Shown here one piece after another: positions 19,207-28,070 of a stretch of 40,773 nucleotides of DNA. The notes below the pieces were generated by a model. It did not search any database and was not told the origin of the DNA. It worked only from the letters and a program-made list of their open reading frames with translations. Source of the DNA: Planctomycetaceae bacterium (lineage in GTDB: Bacteria > Planctomycetota > Planctomycetia > Pirellulales > Thermoguttaceae); assembly GCA_012719125.1 (NCBI GenBank), contig JAAYAY010000359.1, positions 1-40,773 of the forward strand, given 5' to 3'. The number at the start of each line of letters is the position of its first letter. Position 1 is the stretch's first letter. A program made the translations under genes and the position numbers.

Positions 19207-19461
19207 ATGGCGAGTGTCGAAGAACGAGTGATTCAGGTGACTGCCCGCGTGCTGGAACTGGATCCGGCCCAAATCGAGTTGCACCATGTTTTTACCACCG
19301 ATCTCGGTGCGGAAAGCGTTCAGTCGGTGGAACTGGTCGCGATGTTCGAGGAAGAGTTCGGGATTGAGATGGACGAAGATGAAGCCTTGAGCGTCACCAA
19401 CGTCGGCGATGCCGTGGCGTACATCACCAAGGTTTGCGAAGAACAGGGCGCCGAGACTTGA
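19207..19461 (+). CDS. Acyl carrier protein, variant type
   Basis: 84 residues, AAGGAG nine bases before the ATG. A four-helix acyl carrier fold with the phosphopantetheine serine at S37, in DLGAESVQSVELVAMFEEEFG. The usual DSL motif is ESV here, which marks it as a specialised carrier rather than the housekeeping AcpP. Helix III and IV are normal (VGDAVAYITKV). It lies 56 bases before a DRE-TIM enzyme on the same strand, so the carrier likely presents the substrate or product of that enzyme; this link is inferred from position only. No ketosynthase or fab genes are adjacent. Confidence 0.92.
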   Translation: MASVEERVIQVTARVLELDPAQIELHHVFTTDLGAESVQSVELVAMFEEEFGIEMDEDEALSVTNVGDAVAYITKVCEEQGAET

Positions 19462-19517
19462 GCGCTCGTTCTTTTCGTCCGCTTGCCCTACGAGATGATT
19501 CCAGAAAAGGAGCTGCA

Positions 19518-20909
19518 ATGGCAGATCACGAGAAATTTCCACTGGTCGACGCGACAGAACCGAACTTGATCGAGGATACGTTCGATTACGACTTGCCGCC
19601 GTTGATCAAGTTCGACGGTCCCCTCGTCGAGTATATCGACGGCAAGCCGATTGAGTTCTCGGCCGCCGATTTCTTGGCTCGCGACTTCTTCGTGACGGAC
19701 ACGACCTTCCGCGACGGGCAGCAGGCAAGGCCGCCGTACACCGTCGACCAGATGGTTCACATCTACGATCTGCTGTCGAAGCTCAGCGGTCCCAACGGCG
19801 TGGTGCGCCAGACCGAGTTCTTCCTCTACACGAAGAACGATCGCGACACCCTCGATCGCTGCCGGGAATTGGGGCACGCCTTCCCGGAATGCACGGGGTG
19901 GATTCGGGCGGTGAAGGGCGACTTCCGCCTGGTGAAAGAAGCCGGTCTGAAAGAGACGGGCATGCTCACCAGTTCGTCGGACTACCACATCTTCCAGAAA
20001 CAGAAGTTCAAGAGCCGCAAGGAATGCATGGACTCGTACTGCGAAGTGGTCGACGCCGCATTCGAAGCCGGCGTGCGTCCCCGATGCCACCTGGAGGATA
20101 TCACCCGGGCCGACATCAGGGGATTCGTGCTCCCCTTCGTCGAACGTCTCATGCGCATGAGCGAGCAGGTCCCCGAGGAACTCTCGGCCAAGGTCCGCCT
20201 GTGCGACACGATGGGGTTCGGACTGAGCTATCCGGGCACGGAATTGCCGCGGAGCATCCCCAAACTGATCTATCTGCTCAACAAGGAGATCGGAGTCCCC
20301 AGCAGCCGGCTGGAATGGCATGGGCACAACGATTTCCACAAGGTGCACGTAAACACCATGACGGCCTGGCTCTACGGCTGCGACGCCGCCAACGCCACCC
20401 TGTTCGGATACGGCGAGCGGACCGGCAACCCTCCGCTCGAAAGCGCCATCATGGAGTATATCGCACTTCGCGGAGATCTTTGCGGAATCCGTACGGAAGT
20501 CATCACGGAACTGGCGGAGTACATGCAGTCCATCGGCTTCCCGATTCCGGAGAACTATCCCTTCGTGGGACGCCATTTCAACACCACGCGCGCCGGAATC
20601 CACGCGGGCGGATTGCGCCAGGACGAGCGGATCTACAACATCTTCGATACGACCAAGGTCCTGAATCGCCCGCCGCGCGTGGCCCTCACCGACAAGACGG
20701 GAGCCGACGGCGTGGCCCTCTGGGTCAATGAGTTCTTCGGACTTAAGGGCGACGATCGGATCAGCAAGATCAAGTGTCACAAGGTCGCCCGCTGGGTGAT
20801 GGACCAGTACGAAAAAGAAGGACGCATGACCTCGATCAGCGACCAGGAACTGGAAGAGAAGGTCAAGGAACTCATGCCCGACTACTGGGATAAGTACTGC
20901 AACGCCTGA
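19518..20909 (+). CDS. DRE-TIM metallolyase, isopropylmalate/homocitrate synthase superfamily
   Basis: 463 residues from the ATG at 19518 (AAAAGGAG upstream; earlier in-frame codons overlap the ACP gene). A (beta/alpha)8 barrel of the pyruvate-carboxyltransferase type: DTTFRDGQQ with the catalytic Arg65 and metal-binding Asp66, the metal ligands HGHND (about 268-272), and GYGERTGNPPLES. The superfamily condenses an acyl-CoA with a 2-oxoacid, or cleaves such products (LeuA, homocitrate synthase, citramalate synthase, HMG-CoA lyase). No C-terminal LeuA regulatory domain is visible. The substrate cannot be named. The upstream ACP raises the possibility that the acyl donor is ACP-bound, which would be unusual. 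Confidence 0.82.
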   Translation: MADHEKFPLVDATEPNLIEDTFDYDLPPLIKFDGPLVEYIDGKPIEFSAADFLARDFFVTDTTFRDGQQARPPYTVDQMVHIYDLLSKLSGPNGVVRQTEFFLYTKNDRDTLDRCRELGHAFPECTGWIRAVKGDFRLVKEAGLKETGMLTSSSDYHIFQKQKFKSRKECMDSYCEVVDAAFEAGVRPRCHLEDITRADIRGFVLPFVERLMRMSEQVPEELSAKVRLCDTMGFGLSYPGTELPRSIPKLIYLLNKEIGVPSSRLEWHGHNDFHKVHVNTMTAWLYGCDAANATLFGYGERTGNPPLESAIMEYIALRGDLCGIRTEVITELAEYMQSIGFPIPENYPFVGRHFNTTRAGIHAGGLRQDERIYNIFDTTKVLNRPPRVALTDKTGADGVALWVNEFFGLKGDDRISKIKCHKVARWVMDQYEKEGRMTSISDQELEEKVKELMPDYWDKYCNA

Positions 20910-20923
20910 TGCGGAATCGCTGC

Positions 20924-21193
20924 CTACTGCAGCACTTCTTCCTCGACGGCGGACAGGGCAATCGCCAGACAGCGGTCGCCCGCACTGTGAGCGTAGTGCC
21001 GGGCCATGGCGAAACGCTCCGCGAAGAAACCTCGGCGCTCGCTCTCCGTGGGATTCCAGTCCCCTTTGAGCCAGGCGTCGTACTCGAAGACGATCTCGCG
21101 CAACTCACCGGCCAGCAGCGGCTGATCGAGCCGGCTCGCCTCGTGCTTGAGCCGATTGAGGTGATGGAGCGTATCCTCGCTGGGACCGTTCAT
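20924..21193 (-). CDS. Small hypothetical helical protein
   Basis: 89 residues from the ATG at 21193, which overlaps the stop of the upstream 43-codon gene as ATGA. The sequence is predicted mostly helical and acidic (LHHLNRLKHEASRLDQPLLAGELREIVFEYDAW and onward), without cysteines, signal or membrane segment. The tight overlap supports it being a real, coupled third gene of the zinc-ribbon operon. Family not recognised. Confidence 0.65.
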   Translation of the reverse strand: MNGPSEDTLHHLNRLKHEASRLDQPLLAGELREIVFEYDAWLKGDWNPTESERRGFFAERFAMARHYAHSAGDRCLAIALSAVEEEVLQ

Positions 21194-21321
21194 CGCGACA
21201 ACCCCTTCGGTAGCCACTCACTGACGCCTGCACGGTCCTTGGATTGTACGATCAGCCGCCCCTCCTCGTATACCAGCCGAAGGGGGTAGACCACACGAGA
21301 TAGCCTGCCCTTCGACCTCAC
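21190..21321 (-). CDS. 43-residue protein translated from a GTG start
   Basis: A GTG at 21321 overlaps the stop of the zinc-ribbon gene as GTGA, and its own TGA overlaps the next ATG as ATGA, so it is sandwiched with 4-base overlaps on both sides. It encodes a basic peptide (VYPLRLVYEEGRLIVQSKDR and flanks) with the look of a small beta hairpin domain. Because it is short and uses GTG it is easily missed. The double overlap is the main evidence; the family is unknown. Confidence 0.55.
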   Translation of the reverse strand: MRSKGRLSRVVYPLRLVYEEGRLIVQSKDRAGVSEWLPKGLSR

Positions 21322-21803
21322 TTGTGAAGCCGGCAGGGCGGGTTGGCGGTACAAGCCATCTCGTAGCGAGTGATCCCGCCCGCCCGAGACTGCCGAAGCT
21401 GCATCGGCGCGCCGCACCGCGGGCAGTAGTCCATGTCGCCCACCCGTTCTCCGCGGTCGATCTTCCCTTGGCAAACGGCGCAAAGGGTTGCCTCCGGGTA
21501 GAGTTCCAGCCGCTCCGCGGGGATCGTCTTGCCGCAGACGTTGCAGGATCGCCCCCCAGGCCAATGGTCGTCAAGATCGGAACGAGGCCGGAGCGTCAAT
21601 CCAGTATGCCCGCACTCGGGGCAGACCAGTGCCCCGGCCGAAGCCTGAAACAGTTCCGCAAGCATGTCCAGGCTCATGTCGCTCGTGCGTTTGAGCCTCC
21701 GAGCGGCGATCATCCGACGCGTCATCCCCTCCGGGCCGCAGAGTTCCGACCAACGGCACTCGGGACAGGTGATCTCGAAATAGGGAGTACGATCGTGGCT
21801 CAT
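21318..21803 (-). CDS. Multi-zinc-ribbon protein with a DksA/TraR-type finger
   Basis: 161 residues with four probable zinc-binding clusters: C13/C16, C61/C64, C87/C90 with C108/C111, and C127/C130 with C151/C157. The third (CNVCGKTIPAERLELYP to CAVCQGK) follows the DksA/TraR C4 finger pattern, but the coiled-coil arm of DksA is missing, so RNA-polymerase secondary-channel binding is not supported. The protein may bind nucleic acid or another protein. It is the first gene of a coupled trio (21803-20924). Confidence 0.75.
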   Translation of the reverse strand: MSHDRTPYFEITCPECRWSELCGPEGMTRRMIAARRLKRTSDMSLDMLAELFQASAGALVCPECGHTGLTLRPRSDLDDHWPGGRSCNVCGKTIPAERLELYPEATLCAVCQGKIDRGERVGDMDYCPRCGAPMQLRQSRAGGITRYEMACTANPPCRLHK

Positions 21804-21880
21804 CGACAGCCCTCATGCGGTTTGCATCTTGTCGCGGAAGTCATTCTATCGCAACCCAGAGCAAACGCCGAATCAAGACT

Positions 21881-22576
21881 TCAGAAAACGTCGCGAACCT
21901 GCTGGGCCAAGCTCTTTTCTTCTCGCACCGGCGTCTGCCCCTGCACATACTGCTTCCACAACCGGACGTCGTGGCCGTAGTCCTGGCCGGAAACCTGCTT
22001 CAAACTCTCCATGGCCAGATACTGCATGGCCGGATCGCGGTCTTCGAGGGCGGAGCCGAGGGCGGGCACCGCATGCGGACCGCCCGCTTCGCCGAGCCCC
22101 TTGGCGGCGGCATGACGCACCTCTTTGTCCGTGTCGCTCGAGAGAATGCGAGCCAGTTCGCTGGAAGCCGTCTCGTCCCCGATCGAAGTCCATGCCTTGC
22201 AGACGGCGATACGCACTTGACTGCTCGGATCCTGGCCGGCTGCCAGCAGCGACTGCCTCGCCCGTTCCGATCGGAGGGCCCCCAAAGTCAACACGATCTC
22301 CGAACGGATCATCGGATCGTCTTCTTCCGCACACAGGGGGGCCAATTCGGCCGCCAGTTGGTCGGCTGCCTGGGGCGGCATCTCGGACGCTCGTTTCCGC
22401 TGCTCGCGAAGCTGAGAAATCCGTTCGTGAGGCGGCACGATGCCCGGAACCGTGTGCTTCTGCTTGTTCGTCAACCGGGCCCAACTCGGCATCGCGCAGC
22501 CATAGAGACAGAAGAACATTCCGGAGACAAGGATCAGAAGAACCGGAGTGGAGCGACGTAACTTATTACTCTTCAT
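21881..22576 (-). CDS. HEAT-repeat lipoprotein
   Basis: 231 residues from the ATG at 22576; the frame stays open far upstream but without likely sequence. A signal peptide with lipobox LYGC (Cys27) indicates membrane anchoring. Residues 70-195 contain HEAT-like helical repeats of the PBS lyase type: IRSEIVLTLGALRSERARQSL, VRIAVCKAWTSIGDE, EVRHAAAKGLGEAGG, and AMQYLAMESLKQVSG. Such domains are protein-binding scaffolds. Divergent from the next plus-strand gene. Confidence 0.82.
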   Translation of the reverse strand: MKSNKLRRSTPVLLILVSGMFFCLYGCAMPSWARLTNKQKHTVPGIVPPHERISQLREQRKRASEMPPQAADQLAAELAPLCAEEDDPMIRSEIVLTLGALRSERARQSLLAAGQDPSSQVRIAVCKAWTSIGDETASSELARILSSDTDKEVRHAAAKGLGEAGGPHAVPALGSALEDRDPAMQYLAMESLKQVSGQDYGHDVRLWKQYVQGQTPVREEKSLAQQVRDVF

Positions 22577-22720
22577 TGACTTTCGTCCATTCCTCGAACG
22601 GGCCGGACCCCTGGCGCGCAATCGGGCCACAGAAGCGGGGGGACTATAGCAGACCTCCGATCGCCGTGCCAAGGCGGATTCCGACCAAGGTCCTTCCACG
22701 ATCGGGGAGACTCGACCACA

Positions 22721-23278
22721 ATGGGGGGCGAGAATCTGGACACCCTCGGCCACAATTCCATGGACAGAGCCATGCCCGAACCCATCAAGCACACGGAAAA
22801 GCGAAACCTTGTCGAGAGCATACTCCGCTACATCCCCGGATTTCGCGGCTACCTGGAGAAGGAGTACCGGCGCGACGCCGACGCCTTGCAGCGCCAGTGG
22901 CTGAGCGATCGGCTCAAGCGTGCCAAGCGGTCCATCGATCAGTTCGCCCGTCCCTTGGCCGACGCCGGCAAGATCGACCTGCTGCCGGAAGTCGATCGGA
23001 TTCGCGGCCGGCTCGACACGATCATCGCCCGGATTGACGGCGCCATGCGAGGCTACAGCGGGTTCTTCGATCTGGTCGGCGTCAAGGAGGATCTCCTCGA
23101 CCGCGTCTATCAACACGACTTGCAGTTGATGCAGGACGTCGACGCCCTCGCCGACACGATCGAGCAATTGCCTCAGAGTGACGATCCGGCCGGCAAACTC
23201 GCCGAGCTGCACGCCGGCCTGGATGATCTGAACGAGAAGTGGGACCAGCGGGCGGACCTGCTTGCCGGGTTGGAGTGA
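22721..23278 (+). CDS. Helical cytoplasmic protein upstream of the SPFH gene
   Basis: 185 residues if started at 22721 (GGGGAGA ten bases upstream); in-frame ATGs at 22760 and 22772 are alternatives. It is nearly all helical and charged, with no signal or membrane segment, and looks like a coiled-coil bundle (LPEVDRIRGRLDTIIARID, then VGVKEDLLDRVYQHD). It ends 49 bases before the SPFH-domain gene on the same strand, which suggests the two work together. Family not recognised. Confidence 0.68.
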   Translation: MGGENLDTLGHNSMDRAMPEPIKHTEKRNLVESILRYIPGFRGYLEKEYRRDADALQRQWLSDRLKRAKRSIDQFARPLADAGKIDLLPEVDRIRGRLDTIIARIDGAMRGYSGFFDLVGVKEDLLDRVYQHDLQLMQDVDALADTIEQLPQSDDPAGKLAELHAGLDDLNEKWDQRADLLAGLE

Positions 23279-23327
23279 GAGCGTTTACAGACGAATGAGC
23301 TGACATCTGGTCAAAGGAGATACGTAA

Positions 23328-24707
23328 ATGGGCATCCGGTTGGAGGTCATCCAATACTTCGATGAAACGAATCGTTCGCTGGTCCATCGTGTTCCGCCGG
23401 AGGGCTCGGCCGACATCAAGCTGGGGGCCCAGTTGATCGTCCACGAGAATCAGGAGGCGGTCTTCTTTCGCGACGGGAAAGCGATGGACAAGTTCGCCCC
23501 CGGCCGCTACACGCTGACCACCCAGAACGTGCCGATCATCACGCGGATTCTCACGATTCCCTGGGAGAAGTCTCCTTTCCAGTGCCAGGTCTACTACATC
23601 GGCAAGCAGACGTTCCTCGACCAGAAGTGGGGAACGCGCCAGCCGATCACCTTCCGCGACGCCGACTTCGGCATGGTCCGTCTGCGCAGTTTCGGCAAGT
23701 ACTCCTTCCGCGTGGCCGATTCCGAGGTTCTGCTCAACACGCTGGTGGGGAGCCAGGGGAAGTACACGACCGACGAGGTCACGTCGTTCTTGCGAGACTT
23801 GATTGTCGCTCGGCTGACCGATCTGTTGGGCACGCTCAACGTCGGACTTCTCGATCTTCCCAGCCGGTACGACGAGGTCGGCTCCGGCACGCGGGCGAAA
23901 GTGGCCGAGGAGTTTGCCAAGTACGGATTGGAGTTGGCCGATTTCTTCATCAACGCCGTCACGCCGCCGGAAGAGGTCCAGAAGGCGATCGACGCCCGAA
24001 GCTCGATGGGCGCGATCGGCGATCTGAACGCGTTCATGAAGTTCCAGGCGGCCAACAGCATGCAGAAAATGGCCGAACAGGGGGGCGGAGCGGGCGGCGC
24101 CATGGGGATGGGGATGGGAGCCGGTTTCGGCATGATGATGCCGGGAATGATCCAGCAGGCGATGCAGGCCGGTGCGGCGCCCGGCAGCCCCCCACCGCCG
24201 CCTGGAGCGGCCGGGACCCCGATCATCGCCGGCGCCGCCGCGGGGGCGGCCGGGGCTGTTGCGGGAGGCGGAATGGACTTCGGAGATCTGGCGCCCGTCG
24301 CGGCCGATCCCAAACAACTCGTCCGCGCGGCAGCCGAGGCCAACAGCTTTGCGGTCGAAGAAGCCGGCAATTCGTGGCTGATTACCGTTCCTGTCGGATC
24401 GCTCCGCAAACAGGTGGTACACGTCGAATTCGGCGCCAAGGACGACCAGGGGCACGAAATGGTCAACTACTGGTCCGTCTGCGGGCCGGTCTCTCCCCAG
24501 AACGCCTTGGCCTTGCTTCGCTACAACACCAGCATCCTTCACGGCGCCTTCGCCGTCCGCAGCGTGACAGGAGCGGAAATGGTCGTGCTGCAGGCGAACC
24601 AATTGGCCGAGACCCTGGATACGCTCGAAGTGAGCCGGACCCTGGCCGCAATTGCCTGGCAAGCCGACAAGGCAGAGCAGAAGATGGTCGGCAGCGATGA
24701 GTTCTGA
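23328..24707 (+). CDS. SPFH-domain protein (YdjI/virion-core-like)
   Basis: 459 residues, AAAGGAGA upstream of the ATG. Residues 1-250 are an SPFH/band-7 domain of the soluble YdjI type: [45 protein letters not shown] and a helical stretch ending in [15 protein letters not shown] low-complexity Gly/Met/Pro/Ala linker (about 245-320, for example [14 protein letters not shown]) leads to a C-terminal alpha/beta domain (about 325-450) of YbjN or secretion-chaperone-like look, with [19 protein letters not shown]. There is no transmembrane segment, so it is likely a peripheral scaffold. The role is not known. Confidence 0.8.
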   Translation: MGIRLEVIQYFDETNRSLVHRVPPEGSADIKLGAQLIVHENQEAVFFRDGKAMDKFAPGRYTLTTQNVPIITRILTIPWEKSPFQCQVYYIGKQTFLDQKWGTRQPITFRDADFGMVRLRSFGKYSFRVADSEVLLNTLVGSQGKYTTDEVTSFLRDLIVARLTDLLGTLNVGLLDLPSRYDEVGSGTRAKVAEEFAKYGLELADFFINAVTPPEEVQKAIDARSSMGAIGDLNAFMKFQAANSMQKMAEQGGGAGGAMGMGMGAGFGMMMPGMIQQAMQAGAAPGSPPPPPGAAGTPIIAGAAAGAAGAVAGGGMDFGDLAPVAADPKQLVRAAAEANSFAVEEAGNSWLITVPVGSLRKQVVHVEFGAKDDQGHEMVNYWSVCGPVSPQNALALLRYNTSILHGAFAVRSVTGAEMVVLQANQLAETLDTLEVSRTLAAIAWQADKAEQKMVGSDEF

Positions 24708-24737
24708 GACAGCTCAAAGCTCCCGGAGAACGGAATA

Positions 24738-25484
24738 ATGAAACTGGTGCTCCTGGGCACAACCGGCTACCATCCGAACGAACAGCGACACACTCCGTGC
24801 ATGCTCTTGCCCGAGTGCGGCGTCATGTTCGATGCCGGCACGGCCATGTTTCGGGCGGCCCGTTTTCTTGCCACGCCGACTCTCGACCTCTTCCTCACTC
24901 ACGCTCATCTCGATCATATCATTGGACTGACCTACCTGTTCAGCGTGGTCCGGCAGTATCCGCTCGAGCGGATTCGCGTGTTTGGCGAGGCGGACAAACT
25001 GGCGGCCATCGACGAACACCTGTTCTCCGAACACATCTTCCCGGTTCGGCCGCCGATGGAGTTCTGCAAGCTCGAAGCGGGCGAATCGGTCGAGGTAATG
25101 GACGGGGGGCGGGTGAGCCACTTTCCGCTCCGGCATGTGGGGGGCGCAGTGGGGTATCGAGTGGATTGGCCCGATCGGTCCATGGCCTACGTGACTGACA
25201 CGACTGCGGATCCCGAGGCCGATTACGTCGAGCAGATCCGCGGCGTGGATCTACTCGTGCACGAATGCTACTTTCCCGACGGTCACGAGGACTGGGCCGC
25301 CAAGACCGGCCACAGTTGCACGACTCCCGTGGCCCAAGTCGCGCGAACTGCCAAAGTTGGGCGGCTCGTGATCGTCCACGTCGATCCGGTCGTTGCCGAG
25401 GCCGATCCGATCGGACTGGACGTCGCCAGGCAAGTCTTCTCCAACACGGAACTCGGCCGCGATCTCCAGGAGTTCCTGTTCTGA
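24738..25484 (+). CDS. Metallo-beta-lactamase-fold hydrolase (RNase Z/PhnP-like)
   Basis: 248 residues, ATG at 24738 with CGGAGAACGG upstream. MBL fold with the metal motif THAHLDHIIGL (residues 53-60 or so), a later His (LRHVGGAVGYRV), AYVTDTTADPEADY with the bridging Asp, and VHECYFPDGHE with VIVHVDPVV near the end. The layout matches the RNase Z and PhnP-type subfamily, which cut phosphodiesters in tRNA precursors or cyclic ribose phosphates. The substrate cannot be assigned. It ends 16 bases before a convergent gene. Confidence 0.82.
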   Translation: MKLVLLGTTGYHPNEQRHTPCMLLPECGVMFDAGTAMFRAARFLATPTLDLFLTHAHLDHIIGLTYLFSVVRQYPLERIRVFGEADKLAAIDEHLFSEHIFPVRPPMEFCKLEAGESVEVMDGGRVSHFPLRHVGGAVGYRVDWPDRSMAYVTDTTADPEADYVEQIRGVDLLVHECYFPDGHEDWAAKTGHSCTTPVAQVARTAKVGRLVIVHVDPVVAEADPIGLDVARQVFSNTELGRDLQEFLF

Positions 25485-25500
25485 GACAAGCGAACCGTCG

Positions 25501-26448
25501 CTAAGACGTAACCAGCCCTTCCACGAACTGCCGGGCCTTCTTGGCTTCTTCCAACAGGGCCTTGCGGTCCTGGGGATCGACGCGGGTGATGCACTCGACG
25601 ACCAGGTGACCGCTGGTGAAGCCGCCGCGGCGTAGTTGGGCCAGAACCTTGGGAAAATCGACGCGGCCCGTGCCGGGCGTGAGCGACACCTCGCGGGTCG
25701 GCTTGCCGTCCTTCTCGACCATGTCGAAATCCTTGACGCACATGCCGGTGCGAACGAGCCCGTCCACGGTGGCGGCATCGTCGACCGGGTCGAGCTCGCC
25801 GTTGGAGTAGAAGAAGATGTTGCCCGGGTCGTACCACAGGTCGAAGTTCTTGTGCCCCACCTTCTCGATCCACTTGCGGCACTCGGGACCGGTCGAGTTC
25901 AGCCCGCCGTGCGGCTTGACCGTAATGGGCAGGTTCTTCTCGGCGGCGTAGTCGCAGCACTCGGCAATGGCCTTGTAGTACGTCTCGACGAGGTTCTCCC
26001 TGCCGATGCCGCCCATCAGCAACGATTTAGCTCCGGCGGCCGCACAGGCGTCGATCAGCCGTCGCATGCCGGCGATTCCCTCCTCAAGCGACTTCTCGAC
26101 GGGGATGCCGCCGCCGTAGACGGAGGGAATCGACATCCCGCGGCTCTTCACCTCCTCCCCGATCCGGGCCGCCTCTTCGACGGGAGTATCCTGCTGGATG
26201 ACCAGCCGGCGTCCCTCGGTGCTGGTGGTCATCAGGCCGGCGTGTTTGAAGCCGGCTTCGGCGATGTCGTCGAGGGCGACGCGATAGTCGAACTGGTCCC
26301 AAGGGCGGGTATAGATGCCGACGGTGTAGGAACTCTCTTCTGCGGCGGCCCTGACCGGCTGGGTCAGAGGGGCAGCCATCCAGACGGCTGCTCCGGCTCC
26401 CGCTGTTTTGAGAAATTGTCGTCGATCCGTTCGTGCTGGCTGATTCAT
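25501..26448 (-). CDS. Tat-exported xylose-isomerase-like TIM-barrel protein
   Basis: 315 residues with GGGAGATCGACG before the ATG. A twin-arginine signal (DRRQFLKTAGAGAAVWMAA) directs folded export. The rest is an AP-endonuclease-2/xylose-isomerase-type barrel (YTVGIYTRPWDQF, then KPHGGLNSTG, DLWYDPGNIFF and GHLVVECI). The usual first metal Glu at the end of the strand before KPHGG is Lys here, while DPGN and the C-terminal Glu remain, so metal binding may be altered. Members isomerise or epimerise sugars and are very common in planctomycetes. No signal for the substrate. Confidence 0.85.
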   Translation of the reverse strand: MNQPARTDRRQFLKTAGAGAAVWMAAPLTQPVRAAAEESSYTVGIYTRPWDQFDYRVALDDIAEAGFKHAGLMTTSTEGRRLVIQQDTPVEEAARIGEEVKSRGMSIPSVYGGGIPVEKSLEEGIAGMRRLIDACAAAGAKSLLMGGIGRENLVETYYKAIAECCDYAAEKNLPITVKPHGGLNSTGPECRKWIEKVGHKNFDLWYDPGNIFFYSNGELDPVDDAATVDGLVRTGMCVKDFDMVEKDGKPTREVSLTPGTGRVDFPKVLAQLRRGGFTSGHLVVECITRVDPQDRKALLEEAKKARQFVEGLVTS

Positions 26449-26550
26449 CGTCGATCTCCCTTATGACGCAATCCGAGTGATGCCCTGGAAAATCAAACCC
26501 GGGCACCATTGTAATCGGCTTGGAGACCGAAGGGAAATCCTGCTGCCGGA

Positions 26551-26703
26551 TCAGTCCCTGGACATGAACAGTTGCAGGATATACCAGAAGAGCAGGGCGA
26601 CGGCCGCGAACAGGGCCAAGGCAGCAGCCACGTGCTGCCCGATGCGGTAATGATGGAGCACGTTCGAGGTGTAGAAGAGGATTCGGTCGGACGGTCTGGA
26701 CAG
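26551..26703 (-). CDS. Possible very small membrane protein
   Basis: Downstream of rnd on the same strand, an open frame ends at 26551 and encodes a clean hydrophobic helix ([20 protein letters not shown]) preceded by a polar start (LHHYRIGQ) and followed by MSRD. There is no ATG; a GTG at 26661 gives 36 residues and a CTG at 26703 gives 50. The amphipathic-helix-membrane-tail pattern is coherent, yet no good ribosome site was seen. It could be a real small protein or chance. Confidence 0.38.
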   Translation of the reverse strand: MSRPSDRILFYTSNVLHHYRIGQHVAAALALFAAVALLFWYILQLFMSRD

Positions 26704-26758
26704 TCGCCTTCGCTACCGCTCGGGGGCCGTTAATTCGACAGCGAACGGGCGATGCCAA

Positions 26759-27949
26759 CTAGTCTTCCGTTCCGTCCACATGGTCGAACGCCAGGGGGTG
26801 ATCGGAGGTGGCGTCGTCGACTCGGACGGCGATCTTGCCGGCGAGGAGATCGTCGAAGAGGTTGCCCACGAGTTCGGCACGCCAGCCGATCGACAGGGCG
26901 GGCGGGACGCCGTGGCGGCCGTTGCCTGTGCGATAGTTGATCAGATCGCGAACGTCGTTGGGACCGCCCACGAGCGAAGGGGCCAGATGGGCCTCGCGGG
27001 CGATACTGCCCAGGGCGGAGAACAGGAACTGGCCGAGAACGGAGAGTTGCGGTTTGGATTCGAACGGTTCTTTGTTGGGCCACTCGTCTTCGGGCAGTTC
27101 CAGGGCTCGGGCGATGCACTCGGCGATTTCAGGGACTGCCCGGACTAGGTTGCGGCGTTCGAACCCGCGCACGGCCCGGATGCGTTTGGGGTCCGACGTC
27201 TGCCGTTTGGCCAGTTCGACGAGCAGATCGTCGCGCAGCACCCGTCGGGCAGGCGTGTTGCGCCGCTCCGCTTCCGCTTCCCGCCAGCGCCACAGTTCCC
27301 TGGCCAGGGCCAGGCTCTTGCGATCCATGCCCGAGCTGCCGGAAAGACGGCGCCAGCGATCCTGCAGGATCGACCGCTCGATTTCGTCCTGCCAGCGTTC
27401 CATCTCCTCGCGGAGCCAGGCGGTGCGGCCGAGCTGGTCGAGCCGGGCATGGAGGTAGTCGGCGATCTCGCGAAGGTAGCGAACGTCGTCCATGGCATAT
27501 TCGATCTGGCGTGCGCTCAGCGGCCGCCGCCGCCAGTCGGTCCGGGTCTCGTGCTTCTTGGAACGATCGCCGACGACCTTGAGAATCAGGTTGCGGAGCC
27601 CGATCGGGTACTCGATGCCGACCAGTCCGGCAGCCACCTGGGTGTCGAAGAGCCGCTTGGGACGTTGCTCCACAGCTCGAAGACAGAACTCCAGGTCCCC
27701 GCGTCCGGCGTGGACGATCGTTTCGTGTTCCCCTTCGACCAGCATCTTCCAGAAAGGCGTGGGATCGCCGATCGCGACGGCGTCGATCAGCCCCATCCCC
27801 TCGGGGCTGGCCACCTGGATGAGGCAGAGTTCGGGCCGATAGCTGTCCTCCGAGACGAACTCCGTGTCCATGGCGATCCATTCGGCTTGAGCCAGCCGGT
27901 TGCAGTAGTCGATGAGATCGCTTTGCGTGGTGATCGCCAGGTGAGACAA
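26759..27949 (-). CDS. rnd: Ribonuclease D (3'-5' exoribonuclease)
   Basis: 396 residues from a TTG at 27949, chosen because AAGGG lies nine bases upstream and the N-terminus MSHLAITTQSD then aligns with RNase D; the frame stays open to a TTG at 28063 with unrelated residues. DEDDy exonuclease motifs: MDTEF (D28, E30), HAGRGDLEF (D85), and Y151-x3-D155 in YAMDDVRYL. An HRDC domain follows (about 210-290), then a second helical region. It trims tRNA and other stable RNA 3' ends. It is a separate unit from the V-ATPase operon upstream, split by the terminator at 28071-28105. Confidence 0.93.
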   Translation of the reverse strand: MSHLAITTQSDLIDYCNRLAQAEWIAMDTEFVSEDSYRPELCLIQVASPEGMGLIDAVAIGDPTPFWKMLVEGEHETIVHAGRGDLEFCLRAVEQRPKRLFDTQVAAGLVGIEYPIGLRNLILKVVGDRSKKHETRTDWRRRPLSARQIEYAMDDVRYLREIADYLHARLDQLGRTAWLREEMERWQDEIERSILQDRWRRLSGSSGMDRKSLALARELWRWREAEAERRNTPARRVLRDDLLVELAKRQTSDPKRIRAVRGFERRNLVRAVPEIAECIARALELPEDEWPNKEPFESKPQLSVLGQFLFSALGSIAREAHLAPSLVGGPNDVRDLINYRTGNGRHGVPPALSIGWRAELVGNLFDDLLAGKIAVRVDDATSDHPLAFDHVDGTED

Positions 27950-28070
27950 TGCGGGAACCCTTGTCGAATCGGCAGGGCGGCTGTTCGCGTCCGCCCGGGA
28001 GCGCTCCAATCCTAACGGTTTGTGCAGCGGCTGAACAGGCCGTTTGCGACCGGCGAGCCTCAAGAAAGCG

